The position numbers and the translations under genes are program-made. Below, piece after piece: positions 41,757 through 51,054 of a DNA stretch of 64,000 nt. Origin of the DNA: Streptomyces globosus (GTDB lineage Bacteria; Actinomycetota; Actinomycetes; Streptomycetales; Streptomycetaceae); assembly GCF_003325375.1 (NCBI RefSeq), contig NZ_CP030864.1:372001-436000 (forward strand). Reading direction: 5' to 3'. The notes below the pieces were generated by a model. It ran no database searches and was not told the origin of the DNA. It saw nothing but the letters and a program-made list of their open reading frames with translations. How positions within the stretch are numbered: position 1 is the stretch's first letter; the number at the start of each line of letters is the position of its first letter.

Positions 41757-43235
41757 ATGTCGCCTACAGCCTCACGTCATTCCTCCCGGGGGAAAATCGA
41801 CCGCGTGGACGCCCTGCTCGTCGCCGACGGCCGGTTCGGTGATTCCCGGGCCATCGGGGAGCGCAACGCGGCCCGGTTCGTCCTCGGCCTCCGGCTGATG
41901 GCGCAAAAGGAGACCCGCCATCCGGAGGTGTTGCACCGGCTCTCCCGGCTGAGCCGCGAAGAGCTGCTTCCCCTGCTCGGCGACCCCGTCCTGCGCAATG
42001 CGTTCGAGGACGACATGGCCAAGCTGGAGAACGGCCGTCCCGACGCCCTGGGTCTGGCCGCCCTGGCCGCCCGCCTGCCCCTCGGCACGGACGGCCTGGG
42101 GCCGTGCGAGCGCATGGCCACCCCGCACGTGAGGCCGTGGCCGGAGTACGGGCCCGCATGGCTGTGGACCGAGATGAACCCGGCCGACCGGGTCCCGGGC
42201 GAGCTGTCGGTCCGGCTGCGTCGGCTCTACGACGGCAGCATCGAGGGCGGGCCCGCGGCGGACCCGGTCATCCCGTCACCCGACATGTGCCGGCGGCTGT
42301 CGCGCGGGGCGGACCTGCTCACACGGCTGCTCCCGCAGGTCGGGCCGAGCGTTCTGCGGCACGTCTCCGTCGTGGGCTTCACCCGGGGGGAATCGGCCGA
42401 CGGCCCGCTCCAGTCGCTCTCGGGCGGCGACCCCCTCCCCTCGGCCATTCTGATGGCCCCGGAGCGCCTGACGGACCCGTGGACGGCCGCGGAAACCCTC
42501 CTGCACGAGGGCGTCCACCTCAAGCTCTTCGACGCACTGCGCTCGGGGGCGCTCCTGCGTGCCGCCGACCTGTCCGTGCCGATCCCGTGGCGGCAGACGC
42601 CCTGGCGGCTCGTGCGGGTGCTCGTGGCGCTCCATTTTTACGTGCACATGCTGGTCTTCCAGGAAGCTGCCCGGCACGCGGACGACACGCTGAGGGCCGA
42701 GTTCGGCGACCCGCCGGCCGACGAGGTCGTCGACGAGGTGAGCCCGGACACGGAGGCGGCCCGCGACGGCACCTACGGGACGAGCCTGGAGCGCGCCCGC
42801 TACCTGGCCGGATACGTACTGGCGCTCCCGGAGGACCACCTGACGGCCGACGGCCGGCGGTTCCTGCACTGGCTGCTCGACGCCCTGAACCTGGTGCACG
42901 AAGACTCCGGGATCACGCCGCCCGCGGGGGTGGCCGGCGTGGTCCCGGTACGACCGCCCGCGGCGACCGGGCAGGCGGCGGTGGTACGCCGCTCCGCCCG
43001 TGCGATGGCCCGGCCGATGCCCGAGCAGGGGGAACTGCTCGTGGTGAACACGGACACCGCGGCGATGCACTGGCTCAACGCGCGTTCCTGGCTGATCTAC
43101 TCGCTGTGCGACGGACGGGACGCGCACGCCGTGGCGGCGGAGTACGGGCGCCGCTCGGGAGCGGCCGGCGAAGCGGCGCACGACCATGTCGCCGCCTGCA
43201 TGTCGGAATTGACCGCGGCGGGCCTGCTCGAGTGA
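41757..43235 (+). CDS. HEXXH-motif RiPP-associated protein with PqqD-like domain
   Basis: 492 residues. A large N-terminal domain carries the metalloprotein motif LLHEGVHLKL (His250, Glu251, His254), as in the 'HEXXH motif-containing putative peptide modification protein' family found in RiPP clusters. The C-terminal 85 residues (LLVVNTDTAAMHWLNARSWL, IYSLCDGRDAHAVAAEYGRR, ELTAAGLLE) look like a PqqD-type precursor-recognition element (RRE). So the protein probably binds a leader peptide and acts on the core as hydroxylase, protease or other metal enzyme; the chemistry is not known from sequence. It lies 251 bases before lanA on the same strand. Confidence 0.8.
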   Translation: MSPTASRHSSRGKIDRVDALLVADGRFGDSRAIGERNAARFVLGLRLMAQKETRHPEVLHRLSRLSREELLPLLGDPVLRNAFEDDMAKLENGRPDALGLAALAARLPLGTDGLGPCERMATPHVRPWPEYGPAWLWTEMNPADRVPGELSVRLRRLYDGSIEGGPAADPVIPSPDMCRRLSRGADLLTRLLPQVGPSVLRHVSVVGFTRGESADGPLQSLSGGDPLPSAILMAPERLTDPWTAAETLLHEGVHLKLFDALRSGALLRAADLSVPIPWRQTPWRLVRVLVALHFYVHMLVFQEAARHADDTLRAEFGDPPADEVVDEVSPDTEAARDGTYGTSLERARYLAGYVLALPEDHLTADGRRFLHWLLDALNLVHEDSGITPPAGVAGVVPVRPPAATGQAAVVRRSARAMARPMPEQGELLVVNTDTAAMHWLNARSWLIYSLCDGRDAHAVAAEYGRRSGAAGEAAHDHVAACMSELTAAGLLE

Positions 43236-43486
43236 GGGGAGCGGAAACCTGTCGCGGCGCCCCGGCCGGAAATCCGGCACGGACCCGGGAAACCGCCGGA
43301 TCGATCCCTTTCGGCCCCATCGTGGAGGGGAAAAACGTCTCCACGGTGCATTTCCCGTCATGGGGCCCCCCGTTCACTGAAATACCGGGACACGGTCGGG
43401 ACATCTGCCTCAGGAATGCAGGACGCGAAATCCGGGATGATCGTCTCGTTCCATTCGGTTCCACACAGATGTGAGGAGAAAGACCC

Positions 43487-43681
43487 ATGCCGGTTTCCCT
43501 GGCAACCCCGGGAGTCCAGGAATTCGATGTCGACGAGTTCGACCTCGACGTGCGCATCGCGGTGAACGCGGACATCCCGTCCGTCGAGGGCGGGTTCAGC
43601 AACTGGTACTCCTGCAAGGGCTCGTGCGCCTCGTACTGCTGCGACGGGCTCGGCAGCCTCCGCTGCACCATCAACCCGTAG
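43487..43681 (+). CDS. lanA: class I lanthipeptide precursor (LanA)
   Basis: 64 residues with ribosome site GAGGAGAAA. The leader carries FDVDEFDLDVRI, the FNLD-like box recognised by LanB dehydratases, and ends in VEGG (33-36). The presumed core, residues 37-64, begins FSNWYSCKGSCASYCC and ends LRCTINP. It has five Cys (43, 47, 51, 52, 60), five Ser (38, 42, 46, 49, 57) and one Thr (61), ample for lanthionine rings or a mix with disulfide, plus two Tyr (41, 50) as possible sulfation sites. Followed by a hairpin and the modification genes. The intergenic 43236-43486 must hold its promoter; I cannot define it. Confidence 0.92.
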   Translation: MPVSLATPGVQEFDVDEFDLDVRIAVNADIPSVEGGFSNWYSCKGSCASYCCDGLGSLRCTINP

Positions 43682-43700
43682 TAGACGGAAGAGCAATGAG

Positions 43701-43726
43701 CGGCCTGCCCTTCCCCGGGCAGGCCG
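43701..43726 (+). terminator. attenuator hairpin after lanA
   Basis: A perfect 10-bp stem (CGGCCTGCCC, 43701-43710, with GGGCAGGCCG, 43717-43726) and a 6-base loop, starting 20 bases after the lanA stop. It is placed where lantibiotic operons usually carry a leaky terminator, so that precursor mRNA exceeds enzyme mRNA. Its presence argues that the sulfotransferase starts after it. Confidence 0.7.
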
Positions 43727-43752
43727 TTCTCCATGGGAAAGGGGCGACCCAA

Positions 43753-44730
43753 GTGTCAAGCGAGCGGGTCTTCGTCATTTCGCCGCGCAAGAGCGGAACG
43801 CATCTGGTTCAGGAACTCCTTGTACACCTCGGCTACCGCGTGTACGGCGAACCGGTACCGCCGGACGGAGGCCGTCCCGCCTTCAGCATCCGGGAACGGA
43901 TCGAGATGGCAGAGAGGTTCCTCGACCCCGACGAGTTCGCCGCACTCGACCACGTACGGGACCGGGAGGCCTTCATCCGCACGACGGACGAGGCCTGGCT
44001 GCAGCTGGCGTGGGCCTGGCAGACCCGCCTCGCGGTCGCCCCCCTGGCCCATGTGGAGGCCATAGCGCCCGAGGCGCGGTTCGGTCCGAAGATGCGCCCC
44101 GAGATCTGGACCGCTCCGTTCTCCTCCACCCCGGCCGGAATGAGCTGGATCTTCCACTCGGTGGACGTCTGGCGGATGGACAACACCTTCCTGGCCGAGT
44201 GGGTCAACACCGGCTCCCCCAGAGTGATCCTCAACTACCGGGACCCGAGGGACGTCCTCGTCTCGCTCGTGGACTTCTTCTCCCGCAGCAACGGACTCAG
44301 GTTCCTGAGGTATCCGGAGTCGGCCGTCTTCGGCCCCGTCCTGGAGTCGATGGAGGACTACGGCAAGAAGCTGGACTACGCGCTGTCCGACCCCCGGATG
44401 CCGCTGCTGTCGGACTTCGAGTCCGCCATCAGCTTCCTGCACCACCCGAACGTCTGCCACGTCTCCTTCGAGGAACTCGTCGGCCCGCAGGGCGGCGGAA
44501 CGCGCACGGCCCAGCTGGCTGCCGTCAAGCGCGTCGCGGACTGGCTGGAGCACGACATCGACCCGGCGTCCGTGGCCGACTGCCTCTTCAACCCGCAGTC
44601 CTTCACCCTCAACAAGGGCCGTACGGGACGCTGGCGGGAAACCTTCTCCCCGGATCACGTGGAGCGGTTCGAGGCCCGGTTCGGGCACCTCCTCGACAGC
44701 TTCGGCTACGCACGCGGAGCCGCTCGGTGA
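43753..44730 (+). CDS. PAPS-dependent sulfotransferase
   Basis: 325 residues from GTG 43753 (GGGGCGACCCAA before it); an ATG at 43696 in the same frame lies before the attenuator stem and is less likely. The 5'-phosphosulfate loop is ISPRKSGTHLVQELL (residues 9-23), the 3'-phosphate segment NYRDPRDVLVSLVDFF (about 162-177), and the C-terminal KGRTGRWRETFSPDHVERF fits the family's GxxGxWK motif. It should transfer sulfate from PAPS to a hydroxyl. Sandwiched between lanA and lanC, with its stop overlapping the lanC start, its substrate is probably the lanthipeptide, on Tyr or a surviving Ser/Thr. Confidence 0.88.
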   Translation: MSSERVFVISPRKSGTHLVQELLVHLGYRVYGEPVPPDGGRPAFSIRERIEMAERFLDPDEFAALDHVRDREAFIRTTDEAWLQLAWAWQTRLAVAPLAHVEAIAPEARFGPKMRPEIWTAPFSSTPAGMSWIFHSVDVWRMDNTFLAEWVNTGSPRVILNYRDPRDVLVSLVDFFSRSNGLRFLRYPESAVFGPVLESMEDYGKKLDYALSDPRMPLLSDFESAISFLHHPNVCHVSFEELVGPQGGGTRTAQLAAVKRVADWLEHDIDPASVADCLFNPQSFTLNKGRTGRWRETFSPDHVERFEARFGHLLDSFGYARGAAR

Positions 44731-46031
44731 TCACCGGCCCGCTTGCGGAACAGGCGCGGCGCACCGCACGCCTCATCACCTCGCGCCTCGCCGACCCCGC
44801 CCACGTCCGGGCGAGCGTGTCCGCGTCGATCGAGGACCCCAACACCCCCGGCCCGCGGCAGGCCAGCTCCCTGCTCGCCGGCGACGCCGGCCTGGCGCTG
44901 CTGCTGCGCATGGCGTCCGATGCCGACCCCGGGGCGGGTTGGCACCGGGACGCCCACGAGCGGCTCGTCAGCGCCGTACGGAGCACCCACGACAACCCCA
45001 TGGCCGAATACGGCCTCGTGGCGGGAACGGCGGGCCTGGCCCTCGTGCTCGCGGACTTCGCCTCGGCCGACCCGCGCTACCGGCACAGCCTCGGCGCTCT
45101 GCACACCCGCCTGGGCGAGCAGCTGCGCGAGCGCGGCCATCGGCGCCCGCAACCCCCTGTGAGCGTGGCCGCGTACGACACGCTGCAGGGAGCGGCCGGC
45201 ACGCTCGGCTACCTCGTGTCCGTGCCCTCACCGGACGACGCCCTGCGCGACGGCATCCAGGAGCTCGTGGACGAACTGGTGGGAGTCTGCACCCCCGCCG
45301 CGACGCAGACCGAGCCACGCTGGGTCATCCCGCCCGAGGACTACCCGCTGCCCCGGGAGCAGGAGGAGTATCCGCACGGGTACATCAACCTCGGCCTCGC
45401 CCACGGCGTCCCCGGACCGCTCGCCGCACTGTCCCTCGCCTGGCGGGCCGGGTACCGGCGCCCCGGTATGCGCGAGGCCATCGCCAACGCGATCGACCTG
45501 CTGTCGTCCACCGCCGTCGAGGACGGCTTCGGAGCCGACTGGCCCAGCGGCGTCCCGCTGGACGCCGAAGGCCGGCGCACCCCGGCCCGGCACACCGCCA
45601 GGACGGCCTGGTGCTACGGCGCCCCGGGCATCGCCGCCGCCCTGCTCGTCGCGGCAGAAGCGCTGGAGGACGACCGGCTGCGGGCCTGCGCCGTCGCCGC
45701 GTTCGAGGCGGCACTGCGGCGGTCCGAGGACCGCCTCCACACGCTGCCGCCCACGATCTGCCACGGCCTGGCCGGCCTGCTCGCGATCTGCCGGGTCTTC
45801 GCCTGCACCACGGACAGCGCGTACGCCAGGACCGCCCTCCCCGTACTGGCGGACCGGCTGCTCGGGTGGTGCGACGAAGGCCTGGCCTTCGGCGTGCAGA
45901 ACCGGGAGGAGCCCGGTCTCCGGATCGACAACCCCGACCTCCTGTGCGGTGCGGCCGGCGTTGCCGCGGCCCTGTGGAGCGTGTCATCGCCCGTCTCGCC
46001 GCGCTGGCAGCGCTCCCTGCTCATCGCCTGA
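44727..46031 (+). CDS. lanC: lanthionine cyclase LanC
   Basis: 434 residues with GTG overlapping the previous stop (GTGA). The alpha-toroid cyclase motifs are present: GLAHGVPGPLAALSLAW, the zinc ligand Cys296 in TAWCYGAPGIAAALL, and the ligand pair Cys345-His346 in ICHGLAGLLAICRVF. It adds cysteine thiols to dehydrated Ser/Thr of the precursor made by LanB. 27 bases separate it from lanB. Confidence 0.95.
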   Translation: MITGPLAEQARRTARLITSRLADPAHVRASVSASIEDPNTPGPRQASSLLAGDAGLALLLRMASDADPGAGWHRDAHERLVSAVRSTHDNPMAEYGLVAGTAGLALVLADFASADPRYRHSLGALHTRLGEQLRERGHRRPQPPVSVAAYDTLQGAAGTLGYLVSVPSPDDALRDGIQELVDELVGVCTPAATQTEPRWVIPPEDYPLPREQEEYPHGYINLGLAHGVPGPLAALSLAWRAGYRRPGMREAIANAIDLLSSTAVEDGFGADWPSGVPLDAEGRRTPARHTARTAWCYGAPGIAAALLVAAEALEDDRLRACAVAAFEAALRRSEDRLHTLPPTICHGLAGLLAICRVFACTTDSAYARTALPVLADRLLGWCDEGLAFGVQNREEPGLRIDNPDLLCGAAGVAAALWSVSSPVSPRWQRSLLIA

Positions 46032-46058
46032 CCACCACCTGCGGAAAAGAGTGACCCC

Positions 46059-49000
46059 ATGAGCCTGTACACCCCCGCGGGATTCTTCCTCGTCCGCTCT
46101 CCGGCGCTGCCGCTCGACCCCTACGTCGAGGCGCTCGACGGCCGCGGCCGACAGGCCCGCGACCACCTTTGGACACTGGGGGAGCAGCCCCTGGTGCGGC
46201 AGGCCATCGGAGTGGCCAGCCGCAGTCTGGCCGCGGAACTGGACAGGAACACCCCCGGAGCCGGCGGCCGGTCCGCCGACCGGATGCACTCCTCGCTGCT
46301 GCGCTACCTGTCCAGGATGTGCTCCAGGCCCACGCCGTACGGCCTGTTCGCGCAGGTGGCGGTTGGCCGGTTCGGGGAGGCCACCACGCTGGCACGCGCC
46401 GGTGAGCGCCCGGCCGCAAGCAGGACCCGCGCGGACATGGGGTGGCTCATGGAACTGGTCAAGGAGATGGAAGCCGACCCCGCACTGCGCGGTGAGCTGA
46501 CGGTCCGCGCGAACCCGCTGCTCCAGCACATCGCAGGCCGGATCACGCTGCCTGTGACCCAGGCCCCGGGGACGGCGGACCGGCAGTCGAGCAGCGTCCG
46601 CGCCACCCGGGTCGTGACCGCGGCCCTCACCAGGGCGGCCGGCCGGCCGCGCGGGTCCGACCTGATCGCCGCGATGGCCGGAGAGTTCCCCACGGCCCCG
46701 CCGGAGAAGATCAGGCAGCTGGTGGACCGGTTGTGGGACCTGGGCATGCTGACGAGCGACCTCCGCCCGGCCCCGACCCACCCGCACCCCGAGCAGGCGG
46801 TCCTCGACCGCCTCGAAGGCATCCACCATGCAGAACGCCACCGCCGGGCGCTGCGCCGCACGCGGCAGCTGGCGACGGCCGCCGACCAGGCCGGTCCCGA
46901 CGGCGGAGGCGGCCGACTGCTGGCGGAGCTGGCCGAGCACCAGAGGACGGTCGTGCCGGGGCACACCCAGGCCCCCTTCCACGTGGACGCCCGGCTCGAT
47001 CTGCTCGGCACCACGCTCCACGCCCAGGTCGCCTCCGAGGCCGCGGACGCCGCCGAGGTCCTGCTGCGCCTGGGCGGGCAGGCCCCCCGGCTCCACCACC
47101 TCGCCGTGTACCACAGGGAGTTCCTGGAGCGGTACGGCCTCGGAGCCGAAGTGCCGGTCCTGGACCTGCTGAGCCCCGAGACCGGCCTGGACGCCCCGGA
47201 GACGTACAGGTTCCCGCCCCGGGCCCTGCCCCTGACCCCCGCCCCGCGCAACGACCCGCGGGAGCAGGACGCCGCCCTGGCCGCCCTCGCCGCCGCCGCG
47301 CTCCGCCAGGGGCAGTCCGAGGTGGAGATCACGGACGACTTCCTCGAGGCGTGGCGCCCCAGGGACGAAGGGGGATCAGGTCCGGACGCCCGCCCGTCAC
47401 TCGACGTCATGGGACAGGTGGTCGCCGGATCGCGGCAGCAACTGGACTCCGGCGACTGGAAGTTCGTACTGAGTACGGGCTCCATGCGGGACGGCGGCCG
47501 ATTCGCAGGGCGGTTCTTCGACCTCCTCGGTGAGGACTTCCGCAAAGAGCTCCGGGAGTACGCCGCGGCCGAGGAGGAACTGTGCCCGGGCACGGTCTTC
47601 GCCGAGCTCGAGTACGCCCAGATGGAGGCACGGCGGGGGAACGTGGCCATCCACCCCCCGCTCCGCCGCCACGAGATCTGCGTCAACGCCACGCCCACGG
47701 AGGGCGGTGTCGAGCGGATCGACCTCTCCGACGTGCTGGTGGGGGCGACGCGAGACCGCTTCTACCTGCGGTCCGCCCGCCACGGCCGACAGCTCCACGT
47801 CACCCAGAGCCACCTCGTCAACTGGGGCAGCGCGCCCAACGTGTGCCGGTTCCTGCTGGAGGTCTCGGAGGACGGCTGGGCCCCCCTCGCCGAGTTCTCC
47901 TGGGGCTCCCTCGGCCGGGCACCGTTCCTGCCCCGCGTGACCAGGGGACGGATCGTGCTCAAGCCCGCTCGCTGGCTGTTCGGCTCCGACGTTCCGGGCT
48001 CTCCCGCCGACTGCGCGGACGCCGCGGACGGGGACGCCTTCCTCGACGCCTTCCGCGCATGGCGGCAGACCTGGCGGGTACCCCGCTGGGTCCACCTGAG
48101 CCTGTTCGACCACCGGCTCCTCCTCGACCTGGACAATCCCCTGTGCGCGGAGGAGATCCAGCGCGCGCTGCGCACGTCCTACGGCCCCGGCGGCCCCGGC
48201 GCGCTGGTGCTGGAGGAAGCCGTGGCCGATCCCACGAAGCCGTCGTGGCTGCGCGACGTGGACGGCCGCTCCTACGCGAACGAGATCGTCGTACCTCTGC
48301 TGGCACGCAAGACGGCGGTGGAGAGGCCGCTGCCCGCCATGTCACCGGCAGCCGCCGCGACGCTCCGCGAGCGGGGCGCCGACCCCGCCGGTGCCAAGCG
48401 CCGCACGGCCGGCGGCGACTGGACCCACCTGAAGCTCTATGCCGCTGTCGCCCGGCACGACGACATCCTCGCCGACGCCCTGCCCGCGCTCGTCCGGGGA
48501 CTGCGGGACGAGGGCCTGATCGACCGGTGGTTCTTCATCCGGTACGCCGACCCCCACCCACACCTGCGGATACGCGTCCGCAAGGCCCCCGGCGCCGCAG
48601 TCGCCGCGCCGCTCACCAGACTCGTCGGCTGGGCGAAGGAGCTGGTCGACGCAGGACTCGCCTCCGACCTGGCGGTAGCCTCCTACGACCGAGAGACCGA
48701 ACGCTACGGCGGCCCGCTCGCCATGGACGCCGCCGAGGCGGTCTTCGAAGCGAACAGCGACATGGCGACGCGCCTGCTGGGCCTGCTGCGCGGCCGCCCC
48801 GGCATCGACACCGACACCGTCACCGCCTACGCACTGGACGTGCTGCACCGCCAGTGGGCGCCCCCGGGGGAAACCGCCGCAGCTGCGGTCAGGGACGTAC
48901 CGCCCGCCACCCGCGACCTGTTCCGCACGGTGCGCCGCACCCTGGGCGACCTGATCGCACCGTGGGACGCACATCCCGATCCGCCGGCCCGGCAGTGGTC

Positions 49001-49250
49001 GCACGACCTCGCCGCGGTGCTCGCCCGGCAGGCCCCGGCGGTGGCCGCCGCGGGGGAACGCGTCCGTGACCTGGCGCGGTCCGGACATCTGGTCGGCACG
49101 GAGCACGAGATCCTCGACAGTCTCGCCCACATGCAGTTCATCCGGCTCGTCGGCCTGGACCGGGACCGTGAGATCCGCAGCCACCACCTGCGGGCGCTCG
49201 CCCTGCGTGCCGTCCAGGGCCGTCCCGGTGCGGGCGGGGGGCGACCGTGA
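46059..49250 (+). CDS. lanB: full-length lanthipeptide dehydratase LanB
   Basis: 1063 residues, the normal size for undivided LanB. The N-terminal glutamylation domain begins YTPAGFFLVRSPALPLDPY and includes SLLRYLSRMCSRPTPYGLFA. The C-terminal elimination (SpaB_C) domain begins near DWTHLKLYAAVARHDDIL and contains DRWFFIRYADPHPHLRIRV. LanB dehydrates Ser/Thr using glutamyl-tRNA. Having both domains in one chain makes this class I rather than a split thiopeptide system. Confidence 0.95.
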   Translation: MSLYTPAGFFLVRSPALPLDPYVEALDGRGRQARDHLWTLGEQPLVRQAIGVASRSLAAELDRNTPGAGGRSADRMHSSLLRYLSRMCSRPTPYGLFAQVAVGRFGEATTLARAGERPAASRTRADMGWLMELVKEMEADPALRGELTVRANPLLQHIAGRITLPVTQAPGTADRQSSSVRATRVVTAALTRAAGRPRGSDLIAAMAGEFPTAPPEKIRQLVDRLWDLGMLTSDLRPAPTHPHPEQAVLDRLEGIHHAERHRRALRRTRQLATAADQAGPDGGGGRLLAELAEHQRTVVPGHTQAPFHVDARLDLLGTTLHAQVASEAADAAEVLLRLGGQAPRLHHLAVYHREFLERYGLGAEVPVLDLLSPETGLDAPETYRFPPRALPLTPAPRNDPREQDAALAALAAAALRQGQSEVEITDDFLEAWRPRDEGGSGPDARPSLDVMGQVVAGSRQQLDSGDWKFVLSTGSMRDGGRFAGRFFDLLGEDFRKELREYAAAEEELCPGTVFAELEYAQMEARRGNVAIHPPLRRHEICVNATPTEGGVERIDLSDVLVGATRDRFYLRSARHGRQLHVTQSHLVNWGSAPNVCRFLLEVSEDGWAPLAEFSWGSLGRAPFLPRVTRGRIVLKPARWLFGSDVPGSPADCADAADGDAFLDAFRAWRQTWRVPRWVHLSLFDHRLLLDLDNPLCAEEIQRALRTSYGPGGPGALVLEEAVADPTKPSWLRDVDGRSYANEIVVPLLARKTAVERPLPAMSPAAAATLRERGADPAGAKRRTAGGDWTHLKLYAAVARHDDILADALPALVRGLRDEGLIDRWFFIRYADPHPHLRIRVRKAPGAAVAAPLTRLVGWAKELVDAGLASDLAVASYDRETERYGGPLAMDAAEAVFEANSDMATRLLGLLRGRPGIDTDTVTAYALDVLHRQWAPPGETAAAAVRDVPPATRDLFRTVRRTLGDLIAPWDAHPDPPARQWSHDLAAVLARQAPAVAAAGERVRDLARSGHLVGTEHEILDSLAHMQFIRLVGLDRDREIRSHHLRALALRAVQGRPGAGGGRP

Positions 49251-51016
49251 TCCGGCTCGCGGCGAGGTCGCTGCGGCTGCTGTGGCGGACCAGCCCCCGC
49301 CAGGTCGTGTCGGTGTCCGTCCTGTCCACGGCCTCGGCACTCCTTCCCGCAGTCCAGGTGTACTTCACCGCCCGGATGGTGCAGGCCGTGGCGGACGCGG
49401 CGGGCCGGGGGGCCCCGGCCGCGCCGGCGCTCACGGCGGGCGGCTGCCTGGCGGGCGCGGCCGTCGCGGGCCACTTCCTCGCGGTCCTCCACGACCACCA
49501 GCAGGCACTGCTGCGCAGCCGCCTTCCGGATGCGCTCGGGCTGACCATCATGGAGAAGTCGGCGCGGCTCTCCCTCGGCCAGTTCGAGGACCCGGACACC
49601 TACGACCGGCTGCAGCGCGCCACCCGCGAGTCCGCGTTCCGCCCCTTCCAGGTCCTCACGCACCTGATCGCGACCGGGTCGGCCGCGGTGTCCTTCCTTG
49701 CCGTCGGCGCCGTGCTGCTGGGAACGAGCGTGCCGGTGGCCGTCGCCATCTGCCTCGCACCGGTGCCCGCGGCGCTGGTGAACCTGCACTTCAGCCGCCG
49801 CACCCATGCCGTGGAGCGGGCCCGGGCGGACGGCCGCCGGCGGCTCACCTACCTGGAGCACCTGCTCACCAACGACCAGACATACAAGGAGACGAGGCTG
49901 TTCGGCCTGGTGCCCCTTCTCCTCGGCCGGTCGCGGACGCTGGTCGAGGGGTTCCACGCGGACGACCGGCGCATCGAGCACCGCCGGGCCGTGTTCAGCG
50001 CGCTGTTCGGCCTGCTCAGCGCCGGGACCCTGGTGGCGGCGATCCTGCTGGCCGTCCGATCCGCACTGTCCACGGGGCAGGTGGGCGTCCTCGCCGGGTA
50101 CATCGCGGGCGTGACACTGATCCAGGCATCGGTGCGGAGCCTCTTCGCGAGCGGGGTGCACCTGTACGAGAACTGCCTCTTCCTCGGCCACCTCTTCGAG
50201 TTCCTCGACATGGAGGAGCAGCCGGCCACAGCCGGGGGCATGCTCCCCGTCCCGCCCCTGCTGGCCCGCGGCATCGAGTTCCGTGACGTCCGCTTCAGCT
50301 ACCCGGGGGACGAGAGGCCGGTCCTCGACGGGGTCTCCTTCACCGTGCCGGCCGGCTCCTGCGTGGCACTCGTCGGCCGCAACGGCTCGGGAAAGTCCAC
50401 CCTGCTCAAACTGCTCACCCGGTTCTACGAGCCCACCGGCGGCAGCATCCTCCTCGACGGCCGGCCCCTCGCCGACTACCACCTCGAGGACCTCAGGGAG
50501 AACATCGGGATGGTCTTCCAGGACTACCAGCAGTACGAGGCACCGGTCCGGGAGAACATCGGCTTCGGCAGGGTGTCCGCGCTGGACGACGACCGGCTGC
50601 TGTGGCAGGCGGCGGTGACCGCCGGAGCCCGCGAAGTCCTCGCCGGCCTCCCGCGCGGGCTCGACGCCCAGCTCGGACGCTGGTTCGCCGGCGGCCACCA
50701 GCTCTCGGGCGGGCAGTGGCAGAAGGTGGCCCTGGCCCGGGCGGTGGTCCGCCGGGCCCCGGTCATGATCCTCGACGAGCCGACGGCCGCGATCGACGCC
50801 GCCGCCGAGGCGGAGGTGTTCGACGTCCTGCGCAGGGTCCACACCCGGGCCACCTCGCTCCTCGTTGCGCACCGCTTCTCCGCCGTCCGCACCGCCGACC
50901 ACATCGTGGTGCTCGACGGCGGCCGCGTGCTCGAACAGGGCGCGCACGAGGAACTCATGGCCGCCGGCGGACTGTACGCGTCCCTGTTCGACCTCCAGGC
51001 GGCCGGCTACCACTGA
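49247..51016 (+). CDS. ABC exporter for the lanthipeptide
   Basis: 589 residues; GTG overlaps the lanB stop. Membrane domain about 20-330, then an intact ATPase: Walker A VGRNGSGKST, signature LSGGQWQKVALARA, Walker B VMILDEPTAAID, switch VAHRFSAV. It lacks the C39 peptidase domain of bifunctional transporters, so removal of the leader must be done by another protease, not found nearby. Presumably exports the modified peptide, likely as a homodimer. Confidence 0.9.
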   Translation: MIRLAARSLRLLWRTSPRQVVSVSVLSTASALLPAVQVYFTARMVQAVADAAGRGAPAAPALTAGGCLAGAAVAGHFLAVLHDHQQALLRSRLPDALGLTIMEKSARLSLGQFEDPDTYDRLQRATRESAFRPFQVLTHLIATGSAAVSFLAVGAVLLGTSVPVAVAICLAPVPAALVNLHFSRRTHAVERARADGRRRLTYLEHLLTNDQTYKETRLFGLVPLLLGRSRTLVEGFHADDRRIEHRRAVFSALFGLLSAGTLVAAILLAVRSALSTGQVGVLAGYIAGVTLIQASVRSLFASGVHLYENCLFLGHLFEFLDMEEQPATAGGMLPVPPLLARGIEFRDVRFSYPGDERPVLDGVSFTVPAGSCVALVGRNGSGKSTLLKLLTRFYEPTGGSILLDGRPLADYHLEDLRENIGMVFQDYQQYEAPVRENIGFGRVSALDDDRLLWQAAVTAGAREVLAGLPRGLDAQLGRWFAGGHQLSGGQWQKVALARAVVRRAPVMILDEPTAAIDAAAEAEVFDVLRRVHTRATSLLVAHRFSAVRTADHIVVLDGGRVLEQGAHEELMAAGGLYASLFDLQAAGYH

Positions 51017-51054
51017 CCCCGCCCGCCGGCCCCGCCCCCGCCTGGGCGTGCCCG

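Noticed and set aside
43471..43753. An upstream start for the sulfotransferase frame at 43471 or 43696
   Set aside because: It would overlap lanA in another frame or begin before the attenuator stem; GTG 43753 sits right before the PAPS loop.
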